NCBI RefSeq assembly: GCF_024494355.1
Contig: NZ_JAKNQY010000023.1
Location: forward strand, 1 to 64,000
Reading direction: 5' to 3'
DNA length: 64,000 nucleotides
From: Pseudomonas sp. Q11
GTDB lineage: Bacteria > Pseudomonadota > Gammaproteobacteria > Pseudomonadales > Pseudomonadaceae
The number at the start of each line of letters is the position of its first letter. Positions within the stretch are counted from its first letter, which is position 1. The notes under the pieces are model-generated. The model was not told where the DNA came from and did not search any database. It saw only the letters and a program-made list of their open reading frames with translations. A program made the position numbers and the translations under genes. This document shows, in pieces, positions 34,194 to 43,149 of this stretch.

Positions 34194-35426
34194 TTAGGCC
34201 TGGCGTTGTGCAAATCCCTTGCCCTGTGCCGCCAGCTCCCCGATCAGACGCGCGGGCTTCCATTGGTCCCCCTGCTTCGTTTCGAGCTCCAGCAACCGTG
34301 CATGGATGTCTTCAAGTCCCTGCCGGTCAGCCCAGGCCATAGGACCGCCCTTGTCCGCAGGGAATCCGTAGCCGTTGAGGTACACCAGGTCGATGTCGTG
34401 AGCCGATTCGGCAATACCTTCCTGCAGGATCTTCCCACCTTCATTGACCAGCGCCAGCAAACAACGCTCGAGAACTTCCTCGGGTCCGATCTCGCGACGC
34501 TGAAAACCCAACGCTTCGCTGACCCGCTGCACGAGCGCATCGACCTCTACATCATGCTCGGCCTGCCGACTGCCGGCTTCGTAGTGATAGTACCCGTTGC
34601 CACTTTTCTGGCCGAACCGCCCCAGCTCGCACAAGCGGTTGTCCACCTGCACCTCGGGCGCGTCCTGGCCTTTGCCCGCCAGTTCCCGGGCGCGCCACTC
34701 CAGGTCGATCCCGACAACGTCGTACATGCGAAACGGCCCCATGGCAAAGCCGAAACCTTGCAATGCGGCATCCACCTGATGGGGAAACGCCCCTTCCAGC
34801 AGCATCTTGCGCGCCTCCAGCACATAGGGGTGAAGCATCCGGTTGCCGATGAACCCGTGGCAATTGCCCGACACCACGCTGACCTTGCCCATGCGCTTGC
34901 CCAATGCCAGGGCTGCGTCCAGCACCGTTTGGGAGGTTTGCGCACCACGAACGATTTCCAGCAACTTCATGATGTGCGCCGGGCTGAAGAAGTGCAGACC
35001 CAACACCTGGCTGGGCCGGCGGGTGACGGCGGCAATCGCATCGATGTCCAGCGCCGAGGTGTTGCTCGCCAGAATGGCTTGCGGCTTGAGCAAGCCGTCC
35101 AGCTCGCGGAAGATCTTCTGCTTGAGCTCAAGGTTCTCGTAAACCGCCTCGATGACCAGATCCACATTGCGGATCGCCGCGTAGTCATCTGCCCGCGTCA
35201 CCCTGGCGATTCGGGCATCGGCTTCACCCTGGTCGATACGGCCCTGGCGCACGTTATGGGCATACGTATCGGCCACGGCAGCCAGCGCCTGCTCCAGCAT
35301 CTGCGGGTTGTTGTCGACCCACTGCACCGTCACGCCGGCGTTGGCCAGGCACATCACGATGCCCCGCCCCATGGTGCCTGCACCGACCACGGCGGCGCGC
35401 TGAATATCGAAGGGTGTCTGGCTCAT
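34194..35426 (-). CDS. 3-hydroxyacyl-CoA dehydrogenase (410 aa)
   Basis: NAD-dependent oxidation of 3-hydroxyacyl-CoA, related to the C-terminal part of FadB. The Rossmann domain starts AAVVGAGTMGRGIVMCLANAG; LGLHFFSPAHIMKLLEIVRG and GNCHGFIGNRML carry the catalytic region, including the usual His/Glu pair. Two C-terminal 3HCDH domains follow (ALQGFGFAMGPFRMYDVVG and LALVNEGGKILQEGI). There is no hydratase domain, so the protein is a stand-alone enzyme of the usual length for this type. Operon with the downstream thioesterase. Confidence 0.95.
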   Translation of the reverse strand: MSQTPFDIQRAAVVGAGTMGRGIVMCLANAGVTVQWVDNNPQMLEQALAAVADTYAHNVRQGRIDQGEADARIARVTRADDYAAIRNVDLVIEAVYENLELKQKIFRELDGLLKPQAILASNTSALDIDAIAAVTRRPSQVLGLHFFSPAHIMKLLEIVRGAQTSQTVLDAALALGKRMGKVSVVSGNCHGFIGNRMLHPYVLEARKMLLEGAFPHQVDAALQGFGFAMGPFRMYDVVGIDLEWRARELAGKGQDAPEVQVDNRLCELGRFGQKSGNGYYHYEAGSRQAEHDVEVDALVQRVSEALGFQRREIGPEEVLERCLLALVNEGGKILQEGIAESAHDIDLVYLNGYGFPADKGGPMAWADRQGLEDIHARLLELETKQGDQWKPARLIGELAAQGKGFAQRQA

Positions 35427-35533
35427 GTTTGCTCTCTTGTTGGCGATCCGAAGACAGCCCTCACCTTAGTCAGCCGCAGAGTATTTTTGAAATTTATTCG
35501 TGTGATGGCGGGCATTCATCGGATGGATGCGGA

Positions 35534-37462
35534 TCACGAAGCTGCTTGAACCCAGCGGCGAACTTCGGCGTATGGGTAATCCTCCAGTTGCGCATAGCCT
35601 GGAATCTTCCGCGCCTTCAGCTTGGTGAACAACGGCACGCTGATGCCACACAGGAACCGGGTCATCCGTTCCGCAGATGGCGCACTGCCGGTATGTTGCT
35701 CGTGCCTGTTGATAAAGTCGCTACACAGTGCGTCGAAGTCCCTATCGACCAATAACGGCAATGACGGTGGTTCCGGCAGACGAGCGACATGTCCGTCGCA
35801 CACCGAACAATGACCACAGCGCTGCGGAGCATTTTCATCGCCGAAATACTGCGCCAACCGATAACCGAGGCAACGATCAGTGGCGAACAGCTCGAGCATG
35901 GCGTGGATCCGCGCGATTTCCCCACGCTCGTGCCGGGTGAAATAGCCGTGCAACTCGGCACTCAGCACCTGAACGTCGAACCCTGCTTCAAGCACGTTAT
36001 ACACCTCGGTCATCTGTTTGCTTTCCAGCTCGATCCAGCCCTTTTCCTGAAAGTAATCCAGTGCCTTGACCACGCGGTTACGCTCGGCGTGATACTGCTG
36101 GTACATCCCCTCGAAATCCACCGTGGCCCAGGTACGGGCACGGCTGGAGGTCTGGATGATGGCCGAGACGAAGTCCCTTCGCTCACCTTCGAAACGCTCC
36201 AGCAGCACCTGTGGCTCGACCAGAAACTTGAAGCGATACTCCGCGAAATAGGCATAACGCGGCGCGATCAGCCGGCGCAGTTCCAATTGCACCAGCAGCG
36301 TCTTGAGCGGCAGTTGCCGGATGTTGCTCTTGTCCGCCAGCGGCCCCAGCAAAAACTCCCATTGCCCATCGGCAGCTGCGGCCTTCAACTCATCAAGCAC
36401 GCACCGAATACCCGCCAGCTCCGGCGTATCACCATAAACAAAGTTTTCCAGCACGTTGAGGCTGTCACGGTTGGCCAGCACCAGACAATCGGACGGCAAC
36501 CCGTCACGCCCCGCCCGGCCGATCTCCTGGCTGTAGTTCTCGATGGATTTAGGCAGGTCGAAATGCGCCACGTTGCGGATATCACTCTTGTCGATACCCA
36601 TGCCGAAGGCGATGGTCGCAACGATGCAATTGCACTGCCCGCCCATGAACCGTCGCTGGATGGCTTCGCGTTGCTCATGGGGTAAGCCGGCGTGATAAGC
36701 CTGGGCCTCAATCCCATGCCGGCTCAGGTGCTCGGCAATCTGCTCGGCGGTTCGCTGCAAGGTGACATAGACGATGCTCGGCTGTCCGGCTCGCTCGCCC
36801 AGCCATTGCACCAGTCGCCGCCGCTTATCCGCGCCGCGCACCGGTTCCACCAGCAGGTTGAGGTTGGCTCGGTAGAAGCCGGTGGTGACCACGTCGTCGG
36901 GGGCGATGGCAAACTTCGCCTGCATGTCCGCGATGACTTTGGGCGTTGCGGTGGCCGTCAACAGCAACACCTGGGGAATGTCGAACTGACGCTGGTAATC
37001 GGGGAGCTTGAGGTAGTCGGGACGAAAGTTATGCCCCCATTCGGAAATGCAGTGGGCTTCATCTACCACCAGCAACGAGATCGGCACCTGCTGCAGGAAA
37101 TTGCGAAAGCGTTCGTTCTTCAGCCGCTCCACCGAAATCATCAGAATCTTCAACTCGCCCGAGCGGGCCCGTGCCATGACCTCGCTGGCTTCGTCACGAC
37201 GCTGGACTGAATCGATACTCGCCGCCGCAATGCCATGGCGATGCAGGAACGCCAGTTGGTCCTGCATCAGCGCCAGCAGCGGCGAGACCACCAGGGTCAG
37301 GTGCGGCAATAGCAGGGCTGGCAATTGATAGCACAGGGACTTGCCCGAGCCGGTAGGGAAAATGGCCGCTGCCGACCGACCGGCAAGTACTGCGCTGACG
37401 GCAGCTTCCTGACCGGGGCGAAACTGCGGATAACCGAAAACCTGTTCCAGGGTGCTGTGCAT
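35534..37462 (-). CDS. RecQ-family DNA helicase (642 aa)
   Basis: ATP-dependent 3'-5' helicase. Walker A AIFPTGSGKS (about 33-42), DEAH box VVDEAHCISEWGHNFRPDY, motif III LLTATATPKV, motif V IATIAFGMGIDKSDIRNVAHFDLP and motif VI QEIGRAGRDG are intact. A zinc-binding CGHCSVC lies in the RecQ C-terminal domain. There is no HRDC domain, unlike the canonical housekeeping RecQ, so this is probably an additional accessory paralogue. It is alone between a hydroxyacyl-CoA dehydrogenase gene and a divergent protease gene. Confidence 0.94.
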   Translation of the reverse strand: MHSTLEQVFGYPQFRPGQEAAVSAVLAGRSAAAIFPTGSGKSLCYQLPALLLPHLTLVVSPLLALMQDQLAFLHRHGIAAASIDSVQRRDEASEVMARARSGELKILMISVERLKNERFRNFLQQVPISLLVVDEAHCISEWGHNFRPDYLKLPDYQRQFDIPQVLLLTATATPKVIADMQAKFAIAPDDVVTTGFYRANLNLLVEPVRGADKRRRLVQWLGERAGQPSIVYVTLQRTAEQIAEHLSRHGIEAQAYHAGLPHEQREAIQRRFMGGQCNCIVATIAFGMGIDKSDIRNVAHFDLPKSIENYSQEIGRAGRDGLPSDCLVLANRDSLNVLENFVYGDTPELAGIRCVLDELKAAAADGQWEFLLGPLADKSNIRQLPLKTLLVQLELRRLIAPRYAYFAEYRFKFLVEPQVLLERFEGERRDFVSAIIQTSSRARTWATVDFEGMYQQYHAERNRVVKALDYFQEKGWIELESKQMTEVYNVLEAGFDVQVLSAELHGYFTRHERGEIARIHAMLELFATDRCLGYRLAQYFGDENAPQRCGHCSVCDGHVARLPEPPSLPLLVDRDFDALCSDFINRHEQHTGSAPSAERMTRFLCGISVPLFTKLKARKIPGYAQLEDYPYAEVRRWVQAAS

Positions 37463-37713
37463 AGGCGGTCACTCCTTGACTGCTGCGATGCCAAAAGCCT
37501 AGCCGGACGGCGCAGGGAGTCGAGAAAAGGTTTGGGGGAAAAACGATACCGGATGATACAGCCTCAGCCCCCTTGTGCTTTGCCATGAGGTGATACAAAT
37601 CCAGGCACTTTGATGCCTCGTCCTCGTTTCGCTTGCAAGGTAAGGTGCGCCGTCCACTCATGCGTTACAGGCCTGGAAGCCTGGCGCTCAAGACTCCGCT
37701 CAAGGACTGAACC

Positions 37714-38778
37714 ATGTCACATCCATTTTCCGCGCTACGCACCCTGGCGCTAACGTCGGCCTCACTGCTGGCCGGTTGCTTGACCATCCCAGCACAACCC
37801 GACATGCGAACCACCGTGTTCGAAACACCGGAATACCGCGCCCAGCAAGGTCTGGCCATCGTCAAAGCCTCAGCTCTGTATGCCCGAGGTGGCACCGGCC
37901 AGAACGTGACCGTCGCGCTGATCGACTCTGGACTGAACAGCAGGCTGACGGAGTTCGAGGGCAGGCTGGGTGATCCCGGATTCGACCATGTCGAAAACCG
38001 TCCCGGCACCCTTGACCGGGTCGGTCACGGCACGCAAATGGCCGGCATCCTCGCCGCCAACAAGGACGACCAGGGCATGCATGGCATTGCGTTCAACGCC
38101 CGGTTGATCCCTTTTCGTTTCGGCGACGACAACGAACCGTTTTTCTTCGATAGCGAAATCGCGCAGTCCTGGCAAAGCGGTTTCGACAAGGGCGCGCGCC
38201 TGTTCAATAACTCGTGGGCCAACGCCATTCCCGCCACCGAAATCACTGAAGCACGTTACAACCAGGTGATGCCCAACTCCCTGGCCGCTGCCCGAAAACT
38301 GGTGGAAGACGGCGCCGTATTTGTCTTCCCGACCGGCAATGAGCTCAAGCGCGAGCCCTTGGCCGAACCTGGATTACCGGCAGCATTGCCGGAACTGGAG
38401 AAAGGCTGGATCGCGGTCGTGGCGTTGAAAAACGATGGCAGCACCATCAATGGAAAATCCAACTATTGCGGCGTCGCAGCCGCCTGGTGCATCGCCGTAC
38501 CCGGCGGCGACGCAGGTCCAGAGGCAGGCCTGCTTACAGTGGGCAAGGATGGCCGTTACGTGCAAACCGCCGGCACATCCCCGGCCGCTGCGTTGGTCAG
38601 TGGCGCACTGGCTGCACTGCAAAGCCTCTACCCGCAGCTCAACGCACAGCAAGTGCGCGAACATCTGCTGGCGACAGCAAACCGCACTGGCATCTACGCC
38701 AACAGCGAAGCCTACGGCAGAGGGTTGATGGACCTTGAGGCTGCCGCGCTACGCGCTCCTGAACAAATGGCTGATTGA
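37714..38778 (+). CDS. Subtilisin-like (S8) protease lipoprotein (354 aa)
   Basis: A lipobox (SLLAGC) puts the lipidated Cys at 22, so the protease is anchored at a membrane. The S8 triad is complete: Asp71 in VALIDSG, His105 in GHGTQMAG and Ser289 in AGTSPAAALVSG, with the oxyanion Asn region FNNSWAN. The domain resembles passenger domains of subtilase autotransporters (SNYCGVAAAWCIAVPGG), but no beta-barrel follows and the reading frame ends cleanly. Start has AAGGA upstream. Divergent from recQ; followed 102 bases later by a tiny lipoprotein gene. Substrate is unknown. Confidence 0.9.
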   Translation: MSHPFSALRTLALTSASLLAGCLTIPAQPDMRTTVFETPEYRAQQGLAIVKASALYARGGTGQNVTVALIDSGLNSRLTEFEGRLGDPGFDHVENRPGTLDRVGHGTQMAGILAANKDDQGMHGIAFNARLIPFRFGDDNEPFFFDSEIAQSWQSGFDKGARLFNNSWANAIPATEITEARYNQVMPNSLAAARKLVEDGAVFVFPTGNELKREPLAEPGLPAALPELEKGWIAVVALKNDGSTINGKSNYCGVAAAWCIAVPGGDAGPEAGLLTVGKDGRYVQTAGTSPAAALVSGALAALQSLYPQLNAQQVREHLLATANRTGIYANSEAYGRGLMDLEAAALRAPEQMAD

Positions 38779-38880
38779 AACCCCGCGCCCCGCTCGCTCA
38801 CGACATCCAGGACACATTCTCCGCGAACCCCGTAACGGCAGGACGCCTAATGCTCGCGGACGTCAAAAAAGGAAACCATC

Positions 38881-39012
38881 ATGTCGCACAAACTGACTTT
38901 AGCCACCACCCTCATCCTGTCCCTGCTGCTGGGCGGATGCATGAAAATTCCCGAAGAGCCACCACTGCTGGCGATTGTCGAATCCCCAGCCGCGATGCCT
39001 GCAACCTCCTGA
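38881..39012 (+). CDS. Tiny lipoprotein (43 aa)
   Basis: A short gene with a strong ribosome site (AAAAGGA before the ATG). It encodes MSHKLTLATTLILSLLLGGC, a clear lipoprotein signal with Cys at 20, then 23 residues (MKIPEEPPLLAIVESPAAMP and three more). The mature start C-M-K-I-P-E-E-P echoes the protease C-L-T-I-P-A-Q-P, and it follows that gene on the same strand, so a functional pair is possible. No Asp at +2, so outer membrane sorting is expected. No family recognised. Confidence 0.7.
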   Translation: MSHKLTLATTLILSLLLGGCMKIPEEPPLLAIVESPAAMPATS

Positions 39013-39037
39013 TCGCCCGCTTGACCCACCAAGACCC

Positions 39038-39067
39038 GGGCTCATGCGCGCTTTAGCGCTTGAGCCC
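39038..39067. repeat. Stem-loop after the tiny lipoprotein gene
   Basis: GGGCTCA and TGAGCCC pair around an inner GCGCT/AGCGC stem. There is no T run, so it is at best a weak terminator. The rest of the 338-base gap to the next gene (39013-39350) contains no gene I recognise. Confidence 0.5.
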
Positions 39068-39350
39068 CCGCCAGTACGTATTCATGGACGACGGATCGAA
39101 TGCCGCTATTACGGGTTTATCGGAAGTGGCCTACCGCTTCTGAGACCCTTCTTACAGCAGATTTGTAGGATCCGCCTGATGTTTGAATGGAAAGTGAAAA
39201 CAGGCTGCAACAACCAGGAAAAAGCGCCAAGCCGGGCGTCAGACGTTGGTAAACGCCCTACACAATCTGTCCCTCCAAGCCATATTGCCGCGTATGGACA
39301 GAGCTCTCTATAGTCCGGGGCGCGATCCGAAATCGTACTGAGAAGCTCAA

Positions 39351-39617
39351 ATGCAAACACACAATTCGCCTGCCGACCGATACCAACCGCTCAACAGCAC
39401 ACCGGTCCTGGCCATCGACACCGAGACCGATATCCACGACCTCTGCGACGCCGCCGCCCAAAGAATCCGCGCCTCCAGCGACCTGCTCGAAACCCTTCAC
39501 TGCCTCTGCTTCAAACATGCCGACGTGAAGGACATCCCCAGCATTGTCCACGCGCTTTACCTGCTGGTTCAGGATGGCAGCGAACTGCTGGAGGTGGTGC
39601 GGCAGCGGTTGCGTTGA
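39351..39617 (+). CDS. Small helical protein, DUF6124/DUF3077-like (88 aa)
   Basis: A short helical protein: TPVLAIDTETDIHDLCDAAAQ, then RASSDLLETLHCLC, then a last helix with LYLLVQDGSELLEVVRQRL. The layout resembles the small DUF6124/DUF3077 proteins common in pseudomonads, whose function is unknown; the resemblance is by pattern only. It starts at the ATG at 39351 with GAGAAG upstream (about 8 bases). It is convergent with the immunity gene. Confidence 0.65.
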   Translation: MQTHNSPADRYQPLNSTPVLAIDTETDIHDLCDAAAQRIRASSDLLETLHCLCFKHADVKDIPSIVHALYLLVQDGSELLEVVRQRLR

Positions 39618-39639
39618 GGGTTGGCTTTAAGTTTTATGG

Positions 39640-39894
39640 TTACCAGACATCCCGGTAATCAAAAGACACTTGATAGTCATACATCGATAAATCCAAAGCG
39701 TGCTCGAAATGAGGCTGTAGTATCCCAGCCCACTCATTATTTACGTTAAACCCACCCACATTAATATTGTCCTCTACAGGAACCCCAAGAGCATCAAGCA
39801 CCCAAGGATCGTCGCCGAAATCCTTCGAATACTCACGCCCTTCACCTAGCTCGGTTATTTTGTCATACCAACTCAACTTCAGCTTTAACCCCAT
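39640..39894 (-). CDS. Colicin E3/cloacin-type immunity protein (84 aa)
   Basis: Protects against 16S rRNA-cleaving bacteriocins by covering the nuclease domain. The sequence closely follows the ImmE3/cloacin immunity family from end to end: MGLKLKLSWYDKITEL, EYSKDFGDDPWVLDALGVP, DNINVGGFNV and YDYQVSFDYRDVW. The length is the family's usual 84-85. It lies 7 bases after the toxin gene on the same strand, as in E3-type loci, and so remains available even though the toxin gene is truncated. Confidence 0.95.
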   Translation of the reverse strand: MGLKLKLSWYDKITELGEGREYSKDFGDDPWVLDALGVPVEDNINVGGFNVNNEWAGILQPHFEHALDLSMYDYQVSFDYRDVW

Positions 39895-39901
39895 ACTTCC
39901 C

Positions 39902-40775
39902 TCACAAATATTTTTTTATATTACGATTTGGTTTGGGGCGATCAATTTGCTCGCCCGTTAAATGATCATAAGAACCTAGATGGCTCCCATCGCTTGCACG
40001 GTATGCCTCTAGCTCGCCGTGCATGAAATCCCACTCATAAATAGTTCTCCCTTTTTTATCGGTCCAGCGCTCTCGAAAACCACCTCCGCCCTGGCGAGGC
40101 GTCTTTTGTTTGGCGATGTTTAAGTCAGAAAACCCAATAATTTCCTCTGTCTTCGGTGCCCGATGATAATCATGTCCTGCCTCTGGCAGGCCTTTACTCC
40201 GAATGCTGAAAACAACATACAACGGCGAAACCCCAGAATCCGCCGGAAACACAAGAATGAAATCCTTATACTCCGGCGGATAAATCGGGTTAACGATAAT
40301 GCTGTCCGCCGCCGGCGTCGGGGGAAAGATCCAGATGTGCGGAGCCTGTGGCGCCGCCTCCAAAGCCGGGATGCCCAACGTTGCGCTGGGGTCCACTGCC
40401 GGCGTCCAGATCAACTCGACCCCATCGCCAAACTCCGCCACTTGCTGCTCGCCGCGAGCCAGGAACGTCACAACGGGAATCATTTCCCAGTCGCGTCGTG
40501 TCTGGGTGTTGTAGCCGTACCCCTTGAGCGTTCCGTCAACCTGGGTTTCGACATGCAACCGAACCCGGGTGCGAGCATGCTCCAGGGAGCGCAGTTGCTC
40601 TTCGGTGTACAAGGAGCCGTCGGCCAGGTTCGTGGGCGCCAGTAATCCCACCAGACCAATGAGCGCGCCCGCAGCCACCGGCGCGGTGATCGCGCCAGCC
40701 ACAGCACCGACGTCGGCACCGATCGAGGCCAGTGCCGCCCCGCTCAAGGGTGGCGAACCTTACCGGGCGAACCAA
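39902..40775 (-). pseudogene. N-terminally truncated S-type pyocin with E3-type rRNase domain
   Basis: The longest frame (TTG at 40747, 281 aa) holds most of a pyocin S translocation domain (IWTPAVDPSATLGIPALEAA, NPIYPPEYKDFILVFPA) and a complete colicin E3-type ribonuclease domain (KTPRQGGGGFRERWTDKKGR). The catalytic D240-x-x-H243-x-x-x-E247 and the NIKKYL end are present. The receptor-binding N-terminus is missing. A further 12-residue piece of the translocation domain (VRPVRFATLERG) lies in another frame at about 40740-40775, with a TAA in the toxin frame between. The 5' end runs into the upstream region of the DUF1493 gene. It is unlikely to be a secreted killer, but the toxic domain looks intact. 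Confidence 0.85.
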
Positions 40776-40897
40776 AGCAATACTCAGCAGACAGTTCCTA
40801 GACTGCTGTGAGACGTTTCTTCTTTTTCCAACGGCAACGATTTCACCCTAAACTTTCCACCCATACAGATGCGCCCCAATACCCCGGAAACCTCGCC

Positions 40898-41251
40898 ATG
40901 CACCTCGCCCCAGACTTCCCCGACGATCACGCCATGCGCCAACTCATGGAACTGCTCCACGAAGAAATCGGCCTGCCCGAGCGCAAGACCCTTCGACTGG
41001 ACACGGCGATCAATCTCGATCTTGGCTGCGATGGCGCGGATGCTCGGCATCTGATGGAGGCCTTGGAGGAGCGGTTCGCCCTCGACCTCATTGACTACGA
41101 CGCGTACCGCTACTTTCAGCCGGAAGGATTTGATGTGTTTCAAAAGCGCAGGGCCAAGGGCCGTGGCAGCAAGGTGCCACTGACCATTGGGATGCTCTAC
41201 AAGGCAATCAAGGCTCAGCGCTGGGAGACGCAGGAAGTGGAAGGGGTGTAG
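40898..41251 (+). CDS. DUF1493 family acyl-carrier-like protein (117 aa)
   Basis: A small protein of the DUF1493 family, which resembles acyl carrier proteins in helix pattern: MELLHEEIGLPERKTLRLDTAINLDLGCDGADARHLMEALEERF. The central D-G-A-D replaces the D-S-L of real carrier proteins, so there is no phosphopantetheine serine. Function unknown. I chose the ATG at 40898 rather than an upstream one at 40808, since the family starts near HLAPDFPDD. It lies divergent from the truncated bacteriocin. Confidence 0.85.
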   Translation: MHLAPDFPDDHAMRQLMELLHEEIGLPERKTLRLDTAINLDLGCDGADARHLMEALEERFALDLIDYDAYRYFQPEGFDVFQKRRAKGRGSKVPLTIGMLYKAIKAQRWETQEVEGV

Positions 41252-41377
41252 CCGAATGGCACGCCTTAAGTGGCATTATTCTGGCTGTTTGCCGTGATCT
41301 CAGCTGTAATAATGGCTGCTTTCGAGCCGGGAGCAGCACAGCATTGCATCCGCACCCCCCTCAAAAAAGCCGTCCAT

Positions 41378-41409
41378 AAAAAAACCGCCCTAAAAAGGGC
41401 GGTTTTTTT
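41378..41409. terminator. Bidirectional terminator after pckA
   Basis: AACCGCCCT and AGGGCGGTT pair around a short A-rich loop, with A7 and T7 runs on either side. It lies 20 bases past the pckA stop and 130 bases past the DUF1493 gene, so it serves the minus strand and perhaps both. Confidence 0.92.
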
Positions 41410-41426
41410 CATTCGCGAACCAAGCC

Positions 41427-42971
41427 TTACAGCTGCGGCCCAGCGGCCTTGATCGCGTCGCTCACTTCAAACTTCTTGAAGTTCTCAATGAACAAGCCAG
41501 CCAATGCCTTGGCCGCTTCGTCGTAGGCAACCTTGTCAGCCCAGGTGTTGCGTGGGTTCAACAAACCAGTATCAACGCCCGGAACAGCCAGCGGCACGTC
41601 CAGGTTGATGATGTCCAGGTGCTCGGTTTCCACACCGATCAGCGCGCCGCTCTGGATCGCCGCGATCACCGCACGGGTGGTCGGGATGTTGAAACGCTTG
41701 CCGACACCATAGCCACCGCCGGTCCAGCCGGTGTTGACCAGATAGACCTTGGAGCCGAAGCCACGGATACGCTTGATCAGCAGCTCAGCGTATTCACCGG
41801 CAGGACGCGGGAAGAACGGGGCGCCGAAGCAGGTGGAGAACGTCGACTTGATGCCGCTGCCCGAACCCATTTCGGTCGAGCCCACCAGTGCGGTGTAGCC
41901 GGACAGGAAGTGGTAGGCGGCTTGTTCTTCACTGAGGATCGATACCGGTGGCAGTACGCCGGTCAGGTCGCAAGTCAGGAAGATCACGGCGTTTGGCTCG
42001 CCGCCGAGGTTTTTCGGTGCGCGTTTTTCGATCAGTTCACGCGGGTACGCGGCGCGGCTGTTCTGGGTCAGGCTGTCGTCGGCGTAATCAGCTTTCTTGG
42101 TGACCGGGTCCAGGACGACGTTTTCCAGCACGGCGCCGTGCTGGATGGCTTTCCAGATAACCGGCTCGTTCTTCTCGGACAGGTCGATGCACTTGGCATA
42201 GCAACCGCCTTCGATGTTGAAGACCACGCCAACGCCCCAGCCGTGCTCGTCGTCGCCGATCAGGTAACGGCTTTCATCGGCGGACAGCGTGGTTTTACCC
42301 GTGCCCGACAGGCCGAAGAACAGGGTCACATCGCCCTCTTCGCCCATGTTGGCCGCGCAGTGCATCGGCAGTACGTCAACCGCCGGCAGCAGGAAGTTCT
42401 GGACGGAGAACAGGGCTTTCTTCATTTCACCGGCGTAACGCATGCCGGCGATCAGCACTTTCTTGGCCGCGAAGTTGATGATCACGGTGCCGTCGGAATT
42501 GGTGCCATCGCGCTCAGGCTCGCAGACGAAGTTCGGCGCGTTGAGGATCTGCCATTCATCCTTGCCACCGGCGTTGTACTGCTCGGGATTGATGAACAGG
42601 CAGCGACCGAACAGGTTGTGCCAGGCAGTCTCGGTGGTCATCTTGACCGGCAGGTAGTGCGCAGGATCGGAACCTACATGCACGTGGGACACAAAACGCT
42701 CACGCTCGCCCAGATAGGCTTCTACGCGGTCCCACAGGGCGTCGAACTTGTCGGCCGGGAACTTGCGGTTGATCGGGCCCCAGGCGATGGCGCCCTGGGT
42801 GGTCGGCTCTTCAACGATGAAACGGTCAACCGGCGAACGACCGGTACGATGACCGGTGCGAACAACCAGCGCGCCAGTATCGGCAAGCTCGCCTTCACCG
42901 CGACTCAGGGCTTCTTTGACCAGATCATCGACACTCAGATCGGTGTACACGGCGTTATTGGCTTGCGTCAT
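41427..42971 (-). CDS. pckA: ATP-dependent phosphoenolpyruvate carboxykinase PckA (514 aa)
   Basis: Gluconeogenic conversion of oxaloacetate to PEP using ATP. Marks are RTGHRTGRSPVDRF near the N-terminus, FGLSGTGKTTLS (P-loop, about 219-230), LIGDDEHGWG with the metal-binding Asp and IEGGCYAKCIDLS. The C-terminal NTGWTGGGYGVGKR binds nucleotide. The length is typical of Pseudomonas. Monocistronic, with a strong terminator after it and a 178-base gap to hslO upstream. Confidence 0.98.
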   Translation of the reverse strand: MTQANNAVYTDLSVDDLVKEALSRGEGELADTGALVVRTGHRTGRSPVDRFIVEEPTTQGAIAWGPINRKFPADKFDALWDRVEAYLGERERFVSHVHVGSDPAHYLPVKMTTETAWHNLFGRCLFINPEQYNAGGKDEWQILNAPNFVCEPERDGTNSDGTVIINFAAKKVLIAGMRYAGEMKKALFSVQNFLLPAVDVLPMHCAANMGEEGDVTLFFGLSGTGKTTLSADESRYLIGDDEHGWGVGVVFNIEGGCYAKCIDLSEKNEPVIWKAIQHGAVLENVVLDPVTKKADYADDSLTQNSRAAYPRELIEKRAPKNLGGEPNAVIFLTCDLTGVLPPVSILSEEQAAYHFLSGYTALVGSTEMGSGSGIKSTFSTCFGAPFFPRPAGEYAELLIKRIRGFGSKVYLVNTGWTGGGYGVGKRFNIPTTRAVIAAIQSGALIGVETEHLDIINLDVPLAVPGVDTGLLNPRNTWADKVAYDEAAKALAGLFIENFKKFEVSDAIKAAGPQL

Positions 42972-43149
42972 GAGATTCCCCGTCGGCCTGTGGCCGAGTG
43001 CTCCAAACGTTTTGTAGTAGGAAGTCGCGCACTACTACCCGAAAAAAGTGGGCCGGATTATGCCAGAAAAGCCCAAAAAAAGTAGGGCCCTCCCGTCAGT
43101 ACGGCGTAAATCCGGCGTTTGCCAGGAGATTTACCTGCGCTGAACCGTT

